A stretch of DNA of 48,862 bases from Brevundimonas sp. (GCF_013823285.1 NZ_PNLV01000007.1:1-48862); one strand, 5' to 3'; counted from the first letter of the stretch, positions 25,084-35,191 are shown. A program made the numbers and translations. Notes: generated from the letters alone by a model not told the origin.

Positions 25084-25994
25084 TCAGCAGCCGCCCCGAG
25101 TTTCAGCTCTGAGACATAGCCTTCAGCCCCGTCGTTCATGGCCGTCTCCATCGTCTTGCGGCGCTGTTTGTATACGCCCGGGAAAATGAGGCCGGTGCTG
25201 GCGCGCCGCAAATAAATGGCGTTCTGAAGCTCGCGCGCCTGGATCTTGCAATCATCTTCGCTGCACTCGCCCTGCTTGGCGGCCTCCCACAGGGCTTCCG
25301 CCTCGCCGCGCAACGTCTCTTGGGCGTCGGCTGCATCCCGCTGACGGAAGTATTCGCGAGCCGACCAAGTCAGGATGGGCGCCGTTGGAGCCAGGACGGT
25401 GGTGACGAAGCTGTCAATGGTGAGCCCCACGAAGCCAGCCATGGCCAAAAGGATCAGCGGCAGGCCTACGCCCAAGCCTATGAGCCAGCGTCCGTAGTGC
25501 CGGCGAAGCTCGCCGTCGTACCACAGGTTGGTGCGCTGGCAGATGATCCGGCCCAGATAGAGTGGTGGCCGGCCAGCCGCTAAGGGATACCAGTCGCGCA
25601 GCCTGTCGTCGGTCCCACCCCAGCGCACCCAGCGGCGCTCCGCTGAAGCGATTTCCGGATAAGGCGCGCGCTTGCCCCCGACAAGCTTGTTCCACGGCAC
25701 GTCCAGCACCGCTTCGTCGAAGGCTTCGGCGATCTTGGCTGACAACCGGATCCGGTAGCGTTGCATGCGATCCAGGATGAGCACATCGAGAAGCGTCACT
25801 CCCAGAGCCGCGGCGGCGGCCCACGGTCGGATTTGCGGCTGGAAGAGAGCCAGGATGGTCAGTCCCATCGGCATAATCACCGTTAGGCCGAACTGCACCA
25901 CCAGCCAGATGCTGGCGTCATCCAAGATGCGTTTGCGAGCCCGTAGCAGGCGCAGCTGGGGCTCTTGGTTCTGACGATGTGGTATAGGGTTCAT
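25080..25994 (-). CDS. S-4TM family putative pore-forming effector
   Basis: A 304-residue membrane protein with two helix pairs (about 29-50 and 57-76, then 170-191 and 194-212). The signature 'ICQRTNLWYDGELRRHYGRW' (150-170) and the tail 'QNAIYLRRASTGLIFPGVYK' are characteristic of S-4TM, the four-helix effector family associated with SMODS nucleotidyltransferases. It is thought to permeabilise the inner membrane once the cyclic nucleotide is made. It is the first gene of the minus-strand signalling operon. Confidence 0.88.
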   Translation of the reverse strand: MNPIPHRQNQEPQLRLLRARKRILDDASIWLVVQFGLTVIMPMGLTILALFQPQIRPWAAAAALGVTLLDVLILDRMQRYRIRLSAKIAEAFDEAVLDVPWNKLVGGKRAPYPEIASAERRWVRWGGTDDRLRDWYPLAAGRPPLYLGRIICQRTNLWYDGELRRHYGRWLIGLGVGLPLILLAMAGFVGLTIDSFVTTVLAPTAPILTWSAREYFRQRDAADAQETLRGEAEALWEAAKQGECSEDDCKIQARELQNAIYLRRASTGLIFPGVYKQRRKTMETAMNDGAEGYVSELKLGAAAE

Positions 25995-26001
25995 GGGTGA
26001 C

Positions 26002-26021
26002 CTTGCGCGGGAACACGCAAG
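26002..26021. promoter_or_regulatory. Inverted repeat in the divergent promoter region
   Basis: CTTGCG and CGCAAG flank an 8-base spacer 8 bp upstream of the S-4TM start codon. It sits in the 217-bp region shared with the divergent gene at 26212 and could be an operator or a leader hairpin. Function is unproven. Confidence 0.3.
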
Positions 26022-26211
26022 CCAGCCTAAGCAGTAATGTTGCGTAAAGACATGGTTCGTTTTGAGTGGGCGGGCACCCTGGGGCTAACCATGCGCTGAG
26101 CCGGTCCATTTCGGCCGCCGACTCGTTCGCGGTCAGTTTGAGATCAAGCTCGGGTATCGTTTGCAGCACGCGGCTACTGACAACCTGTTGGCGGCAAGGG
26201 GCTAAAGAAGC

Positions 26212-27270
26212 ATGCGGTCGGATTATGGAGCATGGCTTCGCGCGCAGGGGTATGACGGCGGAACCGTGACGGCACAGCTCCACCGTATCGGTCGGGTGCA
26301 GCAATATCTCGGCGACCCAGATGAGGGATTTAGCCATGATCGATGCAAGGGACTCCTGGAGCGGCTTGTTTACTCGACCGAAGACGAGCGGCGCGGCCGG
26401 CCTAACCCTACGGAAATTCCGATAAACGGCAGGCTTCGAACCAACATCGCAAGCTACCGCCACGCCGTGGCGCTCTACACGCGGTTCTTGGACGACCAGG
26501 CGAAAGACGTGGGCGGGTCAGTGCAGGGAGGATCGACCGGTTCATCGACGATAACTTCCGGGCGTGCTGTTCGATGGTCCGGCGCGACGTTGGCTTCGCA
26601 GCTCGCCGCCCCGAGGGAGCAGGCGCGTACGCTGGCTGAGTTCGGATTCGATGGTCAGGCCGCTTTGGAGGCTCTCATCGCAACTTCGCGCTACCGAACG
26701 CTCGCCCAGGCGGTAGCTTCACTCGCGCTGTTCTCTCACCCCGAAACTGTGGTGCAGACCGGCGGTCGCGCGATGTTCCCTACAGTCCGCGGCGTCCCCG
26801 GAGCGTATCTTGAAATCGACGGACGTTCGGTGATGTCGGATGACAACAAGAGCCCTACCGACGCCTTCCTCTGGTCGAATGGGATCAACCGTCGGGGCCG
26901 CGACAGCCAGTTCAACCACGTGTACGCGGCGAGCTTGGACCCCGACGCCTACACGGCCCTTCCGAACATCGTCATGACCCCGGCCTTCTTGGCCAAGCTC
27001 ACCGACACCAACGCGGAGGTGCGGGCGCTGCTGGCTTGGCGGAGCTTTGATCTTTACGGCTGGAGGCTCTCTGGCGTCGATATCCCAGATCGCCCGAATG
27101 CATACGCATCGCTCGAATGGGCCGCACCGCTGCCACCTGTCCCGCAGCTTCAGCCACGGCTTGAAGCGGTAATGGCGCGGCGACCGAAGGACCGCACGGT
27201 CATCGCCGCCCGGCGTCTCGGTTGGCTGTTTGGAGACCCAGAGCCACGGGAGCTTCGCGGTAGCAGCTGA
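26212..27270 (+). CDS. Unknown protein with SAM-like N-terminus and HNH-like C-terminus
   Basis: A 352-residue protein. The first 95 residues (DYGAWLRAQGYDGGTVTAQL ... SYRHAVALYTRFLDD) resemble the core-binding helical domain of tyrosine recombinases but no catalytic domain follows. Residues 234-285 contain N235-H236 and 'YTALPNIVMTPAFLAKLTD', a pattern seen in HNH-type nuclease folds where the second His or Asn sits in a P-N-I stretch. The usual zinc cysteines are absent. A serine-rich linker (105-118) separates the parts. It is divergent from the CBASS-like operon and the last gene of the island. A defence nuclease or restriction-like role is possible but unproven. Confidence 0.55.
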   Translation: MRSDYGAWLRAQGYDGGTVTAQLHRIGRVQQYLGDPDEGFSHDRCKGLLERLVYSTEDERRGRPNPTEIPINGRLRTNIASYRHAVALYTRFLDDQAKDVGGSVQGGSTGSSTITSGRAVRWSGATLASQLAAPREQARTLAEFGFDGQAALEALIATSRYRTLAQAVASLALFSHPETVVQTGGRAMFPTVRGVPGAYLEIDGRSVMSDDNKSPTDAFLWSNGINRRGRDSQFNHVYAASLDPDAYTALPNIVMTPAFLAKLTDTNAEVRALLAWRSFDLYGWRLSGVDIPDRPNAYASLEWAAPLPPVPQLQPRLEAVMARRPKDRTVIAARRLGWLFGDPEPRELRGSS

Positions 27271-27327
27271 CTGTCGCACCGCTCCCTTCCGTCGCGGCCG
27301 CTCGGCTTGCGTATCGGAGAGCTCACT

Positions 27328-27348
27328 TGCCCCACTAATGCCCCACTA
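27328..27348. repeat. Direct repeat TGCCCCACTA x2 (possible integrase/excisionase site)
   Basis: Two perfect 10-bp copies at an 11-bp period lie about 270 bp inside attR. Short tandem arm sites of this sort are common near the ends of tyrosine-integrase islands. Confidence 0.45.
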
Positions 27349-27410
27349 GAACGCATGGAGTAGTTGCCGCCTTGGCCGGAAACCTAACATTCGGATTTTT
27401 CGAGAAAAAA

Positions 27411-27455
27411 TTGCGCGCCCGGAACGATTCGAACGTACGGCCCTCAGATTCGTAG
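27411..27455 (-). pseudogene. 3' half of tRNA-Arg(ACG), likely att remnant
   Basis: Read on the minus strand the 45 bases begin with the anticodon loop CTACGAA, continue with TCTGAG, a T-arm with TTCGAAT and the acceptor strand CGGGCGCG, and end in CAA where CCA is expected. This matches my memory of alphaproteobacterial tRNA-Arg(ACG) from the anticodon loop to the 3' end. The 5' half is absent, so it is not a functional tRNA. The break at the anticodon loop is the same place where the tRNA-Pro repeat starts. It may mark an earlier integration or a second attachment site. Confidence 0.6.
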
Positions 27456-27529
27456 ACTAACGCCAAAAGCGCCGCTCGGGCATCAGGTCCCAATCGCAAC
27501 CAACAACCTGCGCAGTCAAACCTAGCAGC

Positions 27530-27551
27530 TGTGACCAAGTTTGTGACCAAG
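27530..27551. repeat. Paired TGTGACCAAG motif near attR
   Basis: Two copies in tandem, matching the pair at 5913-5933 near the other end. They are candidate arm-type sites for the island integrase. Confidence 0.4.
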
Positions 27552-27563
27552 CAGCGGAATATC

Positions 27564-27588
27564 AAAGGGGCCGCCCGAAAGCGGCCCC
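27564..27588 (-). terminator. tRNA-Pro terminator carried by the island
   Basis: On the minus strand an 8-bp GC stem with a 6-base loop is followed by TTT. It lies 28 bp past the tRNA 3' end and mirrors the hairpin at 5687-5708. Confidence 0.7.
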
Positions 27589-27615
27589 TCTAACCAACCG
27601 TCTTCATTGAGGAAG

Positions 27616-27693
<78 letters not shown>

Positions 27694-27702
27694 AAGGCGC
27701 TC

Positions 27703-27731
27703 CCTATAGACGGGCCGCCGCGTGCCCGCAA
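27703..27731 (-). promoter_or_regulatory. Promoter of tRNA-Pro
   Basis: TTGCGG (-35, 27731-27726) and TATAGG (-10, 27708-27703) are 17 bp apart on the minus strand and lie just upstream of the tRNA 5' end. Confidence 0.6.
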
Positions 27732-27753
27732 ACCCTAATCGAGAAGAATTCTC

Positions 27754-28164
27754 TCAGCGCCGAAGAGCCTGATCGAGACTTGCGCGGGCGGCCTCCAGAT
27801 CGGCCAGGAGCGCGCGCAGACGGGCGGCGTTCGCACCGCCCACGACAGGCGCCTCCCGGCGTTCCGATTCGGCTGTCGGGGTGAAGGCGGCGTCTTCGTC
27901 GCTGAAGCTCGCGATCCCCTTCAGGCCCTGCTCCTTGTAGAGGCGCTGCACGCCCTTGATGGTCAGGCCCTGCTCATGCAGCAGACGGCGCACGCCCTTA
28001 AGGACCGCCACATCGTTGGGGCGATAGAACCGCCGACCGCCCGCCCGCTTGAGCGGCGTCACGAAGGTGAATTTCGTCTCCCAGAAGCGCAGCACGTGCT
28101 GAGGAGCCCCGATCTCCTCGGACGCTTCCGAGATGGTGCGGAAGGCGTTGGGGCCCTTGGTCAT
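27754..28164 (-). CDS. MerR-family transcriptional regulator
   Basis: A 136-residue protein with an N-terminal MerR winged HTH: '[20 protein letters not shown]' then '[19 protein letters not shown]'. The later part is a short coiled coil ([20 protein letters not shown]) that would dimerise. No metal-binding cysteines are present, so it is not a metal sensor. It directly follows ihfA, a pairing frequent in alphaproteobacteria. The ATG at 28164 was chosen over an upstream TTG at 28170 that lies in the ihfA stop. Confidence 0.88.
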   Translation of the reverse strand: MTKGPNAFRTISEASEEIGAPQHVLRFWETKFTFVTPLKRAGGRRFYRPNDVAVLKGVRRLLHEQGLTIKGVQRLYKEQGLKGIASFSDEDAAFTPTAESERREAPVVGGANAARLRALLADLEAARASLDQALRR

Positions 28165-28166
28165 GG

Positions 28167-28466
28167 TCAATCGACGGCCGCGCCGTCCACCTTGGTCTTC
28201 ATGATCTGGGAGGCGCGGAAGCTGATCACCCGGCGCGGGGTGATGGCGGCGGGTTCTCCGGTCTTGGGGTTGCGTCCCATGCGGGCGCGCTTTTCACGCA
28301 CCTGAAACACGCCGAAGCCCGACAGCTTGACCGTCTCCCCGCGCTCCAGCGAATCCACGATCAGGTTCAGGGTCCGCTCGACCAGATTGGAGCATTCCTG
28401 TCGCGACAGGCCGAGTTCCTCATGAACCGCCTCGCAAAGATCGGCGCGCGTCACAGTCTCGGCCAT
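28167..28466 (-). CDS. ihfA: Integration host factor subunit alpha
   Basis: DNA-bending protein that forms a heterodimer with IHF-beta and serves in recombination, replication and transcription. The 99-residue product has '[20 protein letters not shown]' at the start, '[26 protein letters not shown]' for the DNA-contacting arm with the intercalating proline, and the alpha-type end '[13 protein letters not shown]'. The ATG at 28466 gives the standard start. It sits only about 500 bp from the island's attachment site; IHF commonly assists tyrosine integrases. Confidence 0.95.
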   Translation of the reverse strand: MAETVTRADLCEAVHEELGLSRQECSNLVERTLNLIVDSLERGETVKLSGFGVFQVREKRARMGRNPKTGEPAAITPRRVISFRASQIMKTKVDGAAVD

Positions 28467-28547
28467 CGGTCGCTCCCCTCCATCAAGCCCCGGGTGGTGC
28501 GCCATCTGACGACAATATGCGTCGAAGTCAAAGCGCAACCGCCTGTT

Positions 28548-29521
28548 TTACATCCTTAACGCCACCGCGCCCCATGTCAGACCCCCGCCCATGGCCTCCA
28601 TCAGGACCAGGTCGCCCGGCTTGATGCGACCGTCCTTGACGGCCGTATCAAGCGCCAGCGGGATCGAGGCCGCCGAGGTGTTGGCGTGGTCGGCCACGGT
28701 CAGGATGACCTTGTCCTCGTCCAGACCAAGGCGGTCGCCCACGCCCTTGATGATGCGCTGGTTGGCCTGGTGGGGCACGAACCAGTCCACGTCGGAAATC
28801 TGGATGTTGGCGGCCTCGCAGGCGGCCGTCACAGCCTCGGCGATGTTCACCACCGCGTGGCGAAACACCTGATTGCCCGCCATGCGCAGGTGGCCCACCG
28901 TGCCGGTGGAGGCCGGGCCGCCGTCCACATACAGCAGGTCCGTCTTGTTGCCGTCGCAGCGCAGGGCGAAGCCCAGCACGCCCCGGTCGGCGGGCGTCCC
29001 CTGCCCTTCCACGGGCTCCAGCACCACCGCGCCCGCGCCGTCGCCGAACAGCACGCAGGTGGACCGGTCGGTCCAGTCCATCAGACGGGTCATCTCCTCG
29101 GCGCCGATGACCAGGGCGCATCGGGCCAGGCCCCGCGCCACGAAGCCGTCCGCAACGCTCAGCGCATAGACGAAGCCCGAGCACACCGCCTGAATGTCGA
29201 AGGCGTTGCACACCGGGGCCCCCAGCTTGCGCTGGACGATGGAGGCCACCGACGGAAAGGTCATGTCCGGGGTGGTGGTGGCCACCACGATCAGATCGAT
29301 GTCCGCCGCCGTGCGCCCGGCCGCCTCCAGCGCCCGCCGAGCTGCCTGAACCGCCAGGTCGCTGGTGGGCTGGTCGTCAGCGGCCTTATGGCGCTGGCGG
29401 ATGCCGGTGCGCTCGACGATCCACTCGTCGGTGGTGTCCACGAACTTCGACAGGTCGTCATTGGTGACGATATTGTCGGGCAGATACGAGCCCACGCCGG
29501 TCACGGCGCTGCGAATGACGC

Positions 29522-29525
<4 letters not shown>
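28548..29525 (-). CDS. fabH: 3-oxoacyl-ACP synthase III
   Basis: It condenses acetyl-CoA with malonyl-ACP to start fatty acid synthesis. The 325-residue product has the catalytic triad: C115 in 'QAVCSGFVYA', His in 'WFVPHQANQRII' and Asn in 'HANTSAASIP'. The GTG start overlaps the plsX stop (GTGA), the common plsX-fabH coupling that links phospholipid and fatty acid synthesis. Confidence 0.97.
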
Positions 29526-30586
<1,061 letters not shown>

Positions 30587-30690
30587 CTTGGATGTCGCTC
30601 CGTGCGCCCGCCCTGCCCGGCGGCGCTTCCTGGTTCGAGGCGCGCCACGATAGCGGCCTCCTTGGATGATGGGAACAGCCTGACGTAACG

Positions 30691-31212
30691 TCAGGTGTCG
30701 CCGGAGGAATCCGGCTGCTTGAACTGCTTCAGCACGGCAAAGGGCGATTCCTCAGCCGGCTCCTCGGGCTGCTCGAAAACCGCCCCGGGCTTGCGGGGGA
30801 AGGGGTCCAGCGCCAGGGCCAGTTGCTCCACCGCATAGACGCCCAGGTCGATCACGCCGTCCTCGACCATGTCCGGTCCGTCGTCTTCTGGATCGACGTC
30901 CACTTCAACCGGCGCCCGCGGATCAGCTTCCAACAACTCGATGGCGAATGATTCGTTGATGTCCGCCGGCAGCGGCTCCAGCGTCAGGCCGCAGCGCTGC
31001 ACCGCATGAGCCGTCACCTGGCCCGCCAGCGTCCAGCCTGCATCGGCGGGCTTCACGGTGAGGCGGGCCTTGAACACCGGAAGTTCGATCAGGTCCAAGG
31101 TCCGGGCGATGCGGCTGCGGACGACCTCATCCGGCTCCAGATCACGGGTGGCGCCCGCCCCGATCTGATTCAGCCGCAAGGGCTCGCTGAAGGGCGGCGG
31201 CGGCAGGCTCAT
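30691..31212 (-). CDS. DUF177 (YceD-like) protein
   Basis: A 173-residue acidic protein with the YceD/DUF177 pattern, including 'GWTLAGQVTAHAVQRCGLTL' in the middle and 'DLGVYAVEQLALALDPFPRKPG' near the end. In plants and bacteria DUF177 proteins are tied to 23S rRNA accumulation. Its start overlaps the stop of the bc1 chaperone-like gene by four bases. A palindrome, CCTGACG-TAA-CGTCAGG, straddles its stop codon. Confidence 0.88.
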   Translation of the reverse strand: MSLPPPPFSEPLRLNQIGAGATRDLEPDEVVRSRIARTLDLIELPVFKARLTVKPADAGWTLAGQVTAHAVQRCGLTLEPLPADINESFAIELLEADPRAPVEVDVDPEDDGPDMVEDGVIDLGVYAVEQLALALDPFPRKPGAVFEQPEEPAEESPFAVLKQFKQPDSSGDT

Positions 31213-31748
31213 GCGGCCGCCACGCTCGGTTCGGCCCAGGCGGGCGCCGACATGACGGCGTCGAAGGACTGTTCCCCCACGGCGCCGCGGGCGCGCATGG
31301 CGTAGTCGGCCATGGCGCGCATCTCAGGCGTGGCCGAATCGGATTCCAGGATGTTGCGGCTCAGGGCCGTGGCCAACGCGTCGTGATCGCCAGCCAGGAT
31401 AGCCGTCTCATAGGCCATCATGCGGCCGTACATGGCCTCGCCAAGGCGGCGCATCTTCTTGCCGACCGCCACATCGCCGACGCCAAGCTCGCGAAGGGTG
31501 TTGTCGAGGGCCGAAACATAGGTGTCGAACAGATCCTGGGCCGTATCCGCGCCCGCCTGGCCCTCATCCCTCAGCCGCAGGATCATCAGCAGCACATGCA
31601 GCGTGTAGAGTTCGAACCGCGCGTCGATGCGGTCGGGCACGCCCATGTCCGTATAAAACACCGGACGGCGGGCCTGGGCGGCGCAGGCCGCATACAGTCG
31701 TTCGGCCACTTGCCGGGACGGCCTGGATTTAAACAAATTCCGCAGCAA
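31209..31748 (-). CDS. Ubiquinol-cytochrome c chaperone family protein
   Basis: A 179-residue helical protein. 'AERLYAACAAQARRPVFYTD' followed by 'DRIDARFELYTLHVLLMILRL' and 'RRLGEAMYGRM' match the CBP3/UQCC1 family that assists assembly of the cytochrome bc1 complex. It probably starts at TTG 31748, preceded by AAGGGG at a reasonable distance. It is the first gene of a run into DUF177 and plsX, and divergent from bamE. Confidence 0.85.
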   Translation of the reverse strand: MLRNLFKSRPSRQVAERLYAACAAQARRPVFYTDMGVPDRIDARFELYTLHVLLMILRLRDEGQAGADTAQDLFDTYVSALDNTLRELGVGDVAVGKKMRRLGEAMYGRMMAYETAILAGDHDALATALSRNILESDSATPEMRAMADYAMRARGAVGEQSFDAVMSAPAWAEPSVAAA

Positions 31749-31835
31749 CTGTTGGCCCCTTGTCCGGTCTCGGCGTTGAACTAATGCTCCGGGACCGCTA
31801 GGTCAAAGCCGTCGATCCATTCGAGGTCCGTTTTC

Positions 31836-32315
31836 ATGTCCCGATTCATTCCCGTTCTGACCGTGGCGGCGCTCGCCGCCGGCCTCGTGGCCTGCGCGCC
31901 CCAGGTCGGTCGTCACGGCTTCCAGATGATCGACATCGCGCCCAACGAGATCGAGGCGGGCGTGGACACCCGCGAAACGGTCCTGGCCAAGCTGGGCTCG
32001 CCGTCCACCCGATCCACCTTCGAAAGCGAGAGCGTCTGGTACTACATCAGCCAGACGACTGAGCGGTATACCTACAACGCCACCCAGGTGGCGGGCCGCA
32101 GCGTCACAGAGATCACCTTCGCCGACGGAAGCGACCAGGTTCAGGGCGTCCGGCTGCTGGGCCTCGAGGATGGTCGGCAGATCGCCATGAACGGCCGCGA
32201 GACGCCGACCCGGGGCCGTGAGCTCAGCGTGATCGAACAATTGCTGGGCAATGTGGGCCGCGGTCAGCTGCCCCGCACCGAGGACGACGATCCCGGCCGC
32301 CGCCGCCCCGACTGA
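31836..32315 (+). CDS. bamE: Outer membrane assembly lipoprotein BamE
   Basis: Small component of the BAM complex that inserts beta-barrel proteins into the outer membrane. The 159-residue product has a lipoprotein signal with the lipidated cysteine C20 (lipobox LVAC). The SmpA/OmlA fold follows: 'GVDTRETVLAKLGSPSTRST' and 'ESVWYYISQTTERY'. The C-terminal tail is acidic and probably disordered. A strong terminator follows 25 bp after the stop. Confidence 0.93.
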   Translation: MSRFIPVLTVAALAAGLVACAPQVGRHGFQMIDIAPNEIEAGVDTRETVLAKLGSPSTRSTFESESVWYYISQTTERYTYNATQVAGRSVTEITFADGSDQVQGVRLLGLEDGRQIAMNGRETPTRGRELSVIEQLLGNVGRGQLPRTEDDDPGRRRPD

Positions 32316-32340
32316 TTTCCGCCCGGCCGAAAAGAAACAA

Positions 32341-32372
32341 GCCCCGGAGCCTTCGCTCCGGGGCTTTCTTTC
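32341..32372. terminator. Bidirectional terminator between bamE and hppA
   Basis: A 10-bp stem, GCCCCGGAGC/GCTCCGGGGC, has a CTTC loop. A T-rich tract follows on the plus strand and an A-rich tract precedes it, so it can stop transcripts of bamE and of hppA. Confidence 0.9.
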
Positions 32373-32414
32373 TGGCCGTTTCCCGGGCGGCTCGAACCGC
32401 CCGGGTCACGATCA

Positions 32415-34565
32415 TCAGCCGATGTTTCCGCTCGCCAGCACCGCCAGCAGCAGAAGCGCCACGATGTTGGTGATCTTGATCATCGGGTTCACCGCCGGTC
32501 CGGCGGTGTCCTTGTAGGGATCGCCCACGGTATCGCCGGTGACGGCGGCCTTGTGCGCCTCCGATCCCTTGCCGTGCAGCACTCCGTTCGCGTCGGTGTA
32601 GCCTTCCTCGATCAGCTTCTTGGCGTTGTCCCATGCGCCGCCGCCAGAGGTCATCGAGATGGCCACGAACAGACCGGTCACGATCACCCCCATCAGCATG
32701 GCGCCCACCGCGGCGAAGGCGTTGGCCTTGTCCGGCTGGATCAGCATGATGGCGATGAACAGCACGACCGGCGACAGCACCGGCAGCAGCGACGGCACGA
32801 TCATCTCCTTGATCGCCGCCTTGGTCAGGATATCCACGGCCCGGCCGTACTCGGGCTTGACCTGATAGGTCATGATGCCCGGGTTCTCGCGGAACTGGCG
32901 GCGCACCTCGGTCACAACGGCCTCGGCCGCGCGGCCCACCGCCATCATGGACATGCCGCCGAACAGGAAGGGCAACAGCCCCCCGAACAGCAGGCCCACC
33001 ACAACGTAGGGGTTGGACAGGTCAAAGGCGACCGGCCCCATGTCGGCGAAGAACGGGTAGTCCGCCGGATTGGCCGAGAAGTACTTCAGGTCCTCGGTGT
33101 AGGCCGCGAACAGGACCAGAGCGCCCAGACCCGCCGAACCGATGGCATAGCCCTTGGTGACGGCCTTGGTGGTGTTGCCAACCGCGTCCAGGGCGTCGGT
33201 GGAGGTCCGGACGTCGGCGGGCAGACCCGCCATCTCGGCGATGCCGCCGGCGTTGTCCGTCACCGGTCCGAAGGCGTCCAGGGCCACGATCATGCCCGCA
33301 ACACCCAGCATGGTGGTGGTGGCGATGGCGATGCCGAACAGTCCCGCCATCTGATAGGTGGCGATGATGCCGATAATGATGGTCAGGGCCGGAAGCGCTG
33401 TGGATTCCAGCGAGACCGCCAGACCCTGGATCACATTGGTGCCGTGCCCCGAGGTGGACGCCTTGGCCACCGACTTCACCGGGCGATAGGTGGTGCCGGT
33501 GTAGTATTCGGTGATGACGACGATGGCGGCGGTGACCGCCAGGCCGACCACGCCGGACCAGAACAGGCTCATGGCCTCGATGGTCAGGCCGTTCGAGGTG
33601 ACGACCGGCTCGCTGACCAGCAGATCGACCACGAACCAAAGGGCCGCAACCGACAGGACGCCGGTGGCGATCAGACCCTTGTACAGGGCCCCCATGATGT
33701 TGTTCGACTTGCCCAGGCGCACGAAGAAGGTGCCGATGATCGAGGTGATGATGCACACGCCCCCGATGGCCAGCGGCAGCAGCATCATGGCCTCCACCAG
33801 CGGCGACTCGCGGAAGAAGATGGCGGCCAGCACCATCGTCGCCACGGTGGTCACGGCATAGGTCTCGAACAGATCGGCGGCCATGCCGGCGCAGTCGCCG
33901 ACATTGTCGCCCACGTTGTCGGCGATGGTGGCGGCGTTGCGGGGGTCATCCTCCGGAATGCCGGCCTCGACCTTGCCCACCATGTCGCCGCCCACGTCGG
34001 CGCCCTTGGTGAAGATGCCGCCGCCCAGTCGCGCGAAGATGGAGATCAGCGAGGCGCCGAAGCCCAGGGCCACCAGACCGTCGATAACCTCGCGTCCGAC
34101 GCGGTCCAGAGCCATGCCCTCGGTCAGGAAGGCGTAGTAGCCCGCCACGCCGATCAGGGCGCCGCCGGCCACGAACAGGCCGGTCACCGCGCCTGAGCGG
34201 AAGGCCAGGTCCAGCCCGCCCGCCAGGCTCTTGGAGGCCGCCTGGGCCGTGCGGACATTGGCCCGCACCGAGATCAGCATTCCGGCGTATCCGGCCGCGC
34301 CCGACAGCACCGCGCCGATCAGGAAGCCGATGGCCGCATACGGGCCGATCAGGAAATAGGCCGCGACCAGGATCACGATCCCGACGATGCCGATGGTGGT
34401 GTACTGGCGCTTCAGATAGGCCGAAGCCCCTTCCTGGATCGCCGCGGCGATCTCGCGCATCTTGTCGTTGCCGGCGTCGGCCTTGAGCAGCGAGGCGGTC
34501 TGGATGGCGCCGTAAAGCACCCCCATCGCGCCTGCCGCTATGACCAGCCACAGATAGGACGTCAT
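32415..34565 (-). CDS. hppA: Membrane-bound proton-pumping pyrophosphatase
   Basis: It couples pyrophosphate hydrolysis to proton export across the inner membrane. The 716-residue product has many hydrophobic helices and the substrate loops '[20 protein letters not shown]' and '[20 protein letters not shown]'. In '[17 protein letters not shown]' the lysine, near residue 460, is the mark of potassium-independent H+-PPases; potassium-dependent ones have alanine there. The ATG at 34565 gives the usual N-terminus. It stands alone between bamE and a secreted protein gene. Confidence 0.96.
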   Translation of the reverse strand: MTSYLWLVIAAGAMGVLYGAIQTASLLKADAGNDKMREIAAAIQEGASAYLKRQYTTIGIVGIVILVAAYFLIGPYAAIGFLIGAVLSGAAGYAGMLISVRANVRTAQAASKSLAGGLDLAFRSGAVTGLFVAGGALIGVAGYYAFLTEGMALDRVGREVIDGLVALGFGASLISIFARLGGGIFTKGADVGGDMVGKVEAGIPEDDPRNAATIADNVGDNVGDCAGMAADLFETYAVTTVATMVLAAIFFRESPLVEAMMLLPLAIGGVCIITSIIGTFFVRLGKSNNIMGALYKGLIATGVLSVAALWFVVDLLVSEPVVTSNGLTIEAMSLFWSGVVGLAVTAAIVVITEYYTGTTYRPVKSVAKASTSGHGTNVIQGLAVSLESTALPALTIIIGIIATYQMAGLFGIAIATTTMLGVAGMIVALDAFGPVTDNAGGIAEMAGLPADVRTSTDALDAVGNTTKAVTKGYAIGSAGLGALVLFAAYTEDLKYFSANPADYPFFADMGPVAFDLSNPYVVVGLLFGGLLPFLFGGMSMMAVGRAAEAVVTEVRRQFRENPGIMTYQVKPEYGRAVDILTKAAIKEMIVPSLLPVLSPVVLFIAIMLIQPDKANAFAAVGAMLMGVIVTGLFVAISMTSGGGAWDNAKKLIEEGYTDANGVLHGKGSEAHKAAVTGDTVGDPYKDTAGPAVNPMIKITNIVALLLLAVLASGNIG

Positions 34566-34729
34566 AAGCGTTTCAACCCTTTATGCATTTCTGCGCGCGG
34601 ACCCTTGGCGCGGCGTCCTTTCCGGACTTGTCCGCCTTCCGGTCCCCCCGTGCGCACCGGCCGCTGGCTGCGGCCACGCGGGAATTGCGGCCGGAAAGTG
34701 CCAAAGCCCGCCGACTCGCGCAACAGCGT

Positions 34730-35155
34730 TTAGTTGGAGCGCATGCCTGTGCGGCGGCGGGGAGCCTGATTGACCAGCTCGACGGAGGCGATGACGCCGT
34801 CTCCGGCCACCACCCGGGCGGCGGCCATGGTCGCGGCGATCACCACCCGCTCGCTCAGAACGGTCCACTCTCCGCCGGCGGAAAAGTCCACCCGGTGGGC
34901 GGCCTTGACCAGGGCGTCACGGATGAAGGGATCGTGCGGCCGGACGGCTTCGGCCGTCTGCCCGCTCGCCAGATGCAGACGCAGGTTCACGAACACATAG
35001 TTCCGCAAACGCCCCTCGCTGACGACGGGCAGGCCCAGCGGGACCAGGTTCAGTGTGGCGGCTGCGGGGGGCGCATCGCTGGACGGCGCGGCGGCCGCCG
35101 CCGTTGCGGAGACGGCGAGCACGGTTCCGGCGGCGATCAGGTCACGACGGCGCAT
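34730..35155 (-). CDS. Exported hypothetical protein, twin-arginine-like signal
   Basis: A 141-residue protein that begins MRRRDLIAAG and continues with an alanine-rich hydrophobic stretch ending near residue 23, so it is probably exported, possibly by the Tat route. The mature part has the pattern 'LRNYVFVNLRLHL' and 'VRPHDPFIRDALVKAAHRVDF', which vaguely recalls the FliL-like fold. No function can be assigned. It lies 36 bp upstream-oriented from thiL and may follow it in the same transcript. Confidence 0.7.
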   Translation of the reverse strand: MRRRDLIAAGTVLAVSATAAAAAPSSDAPPAAATLNLVPLGLPVVSEGRLRNYVFVNLRLHLASGQTAEAVRPHDPFIRDALVKAAHRVDFSAGGEWTVLSERVVIAATMAAARVVAGDGVIASVELVNQAPRRRTGMRSN

Positions 35156-35191
35156 TCAAGCCATCTAGCCGACCGGCGTTAGGAAACCGTT

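Noticed and set aside
31776-31804. Promoter for bamE (TTGAAC, 17 bp, TAGGTC)
   Set aside because: The spacing is good but the -10 box is poor; not strong enough to list as a feature.
32553-34196. Plus-strand open frame of 547 codons opposite hppA
   Set aside because: It is His- and Gly-rich shadow sequence with no recognisable domain; hppA on the other strand is certain.
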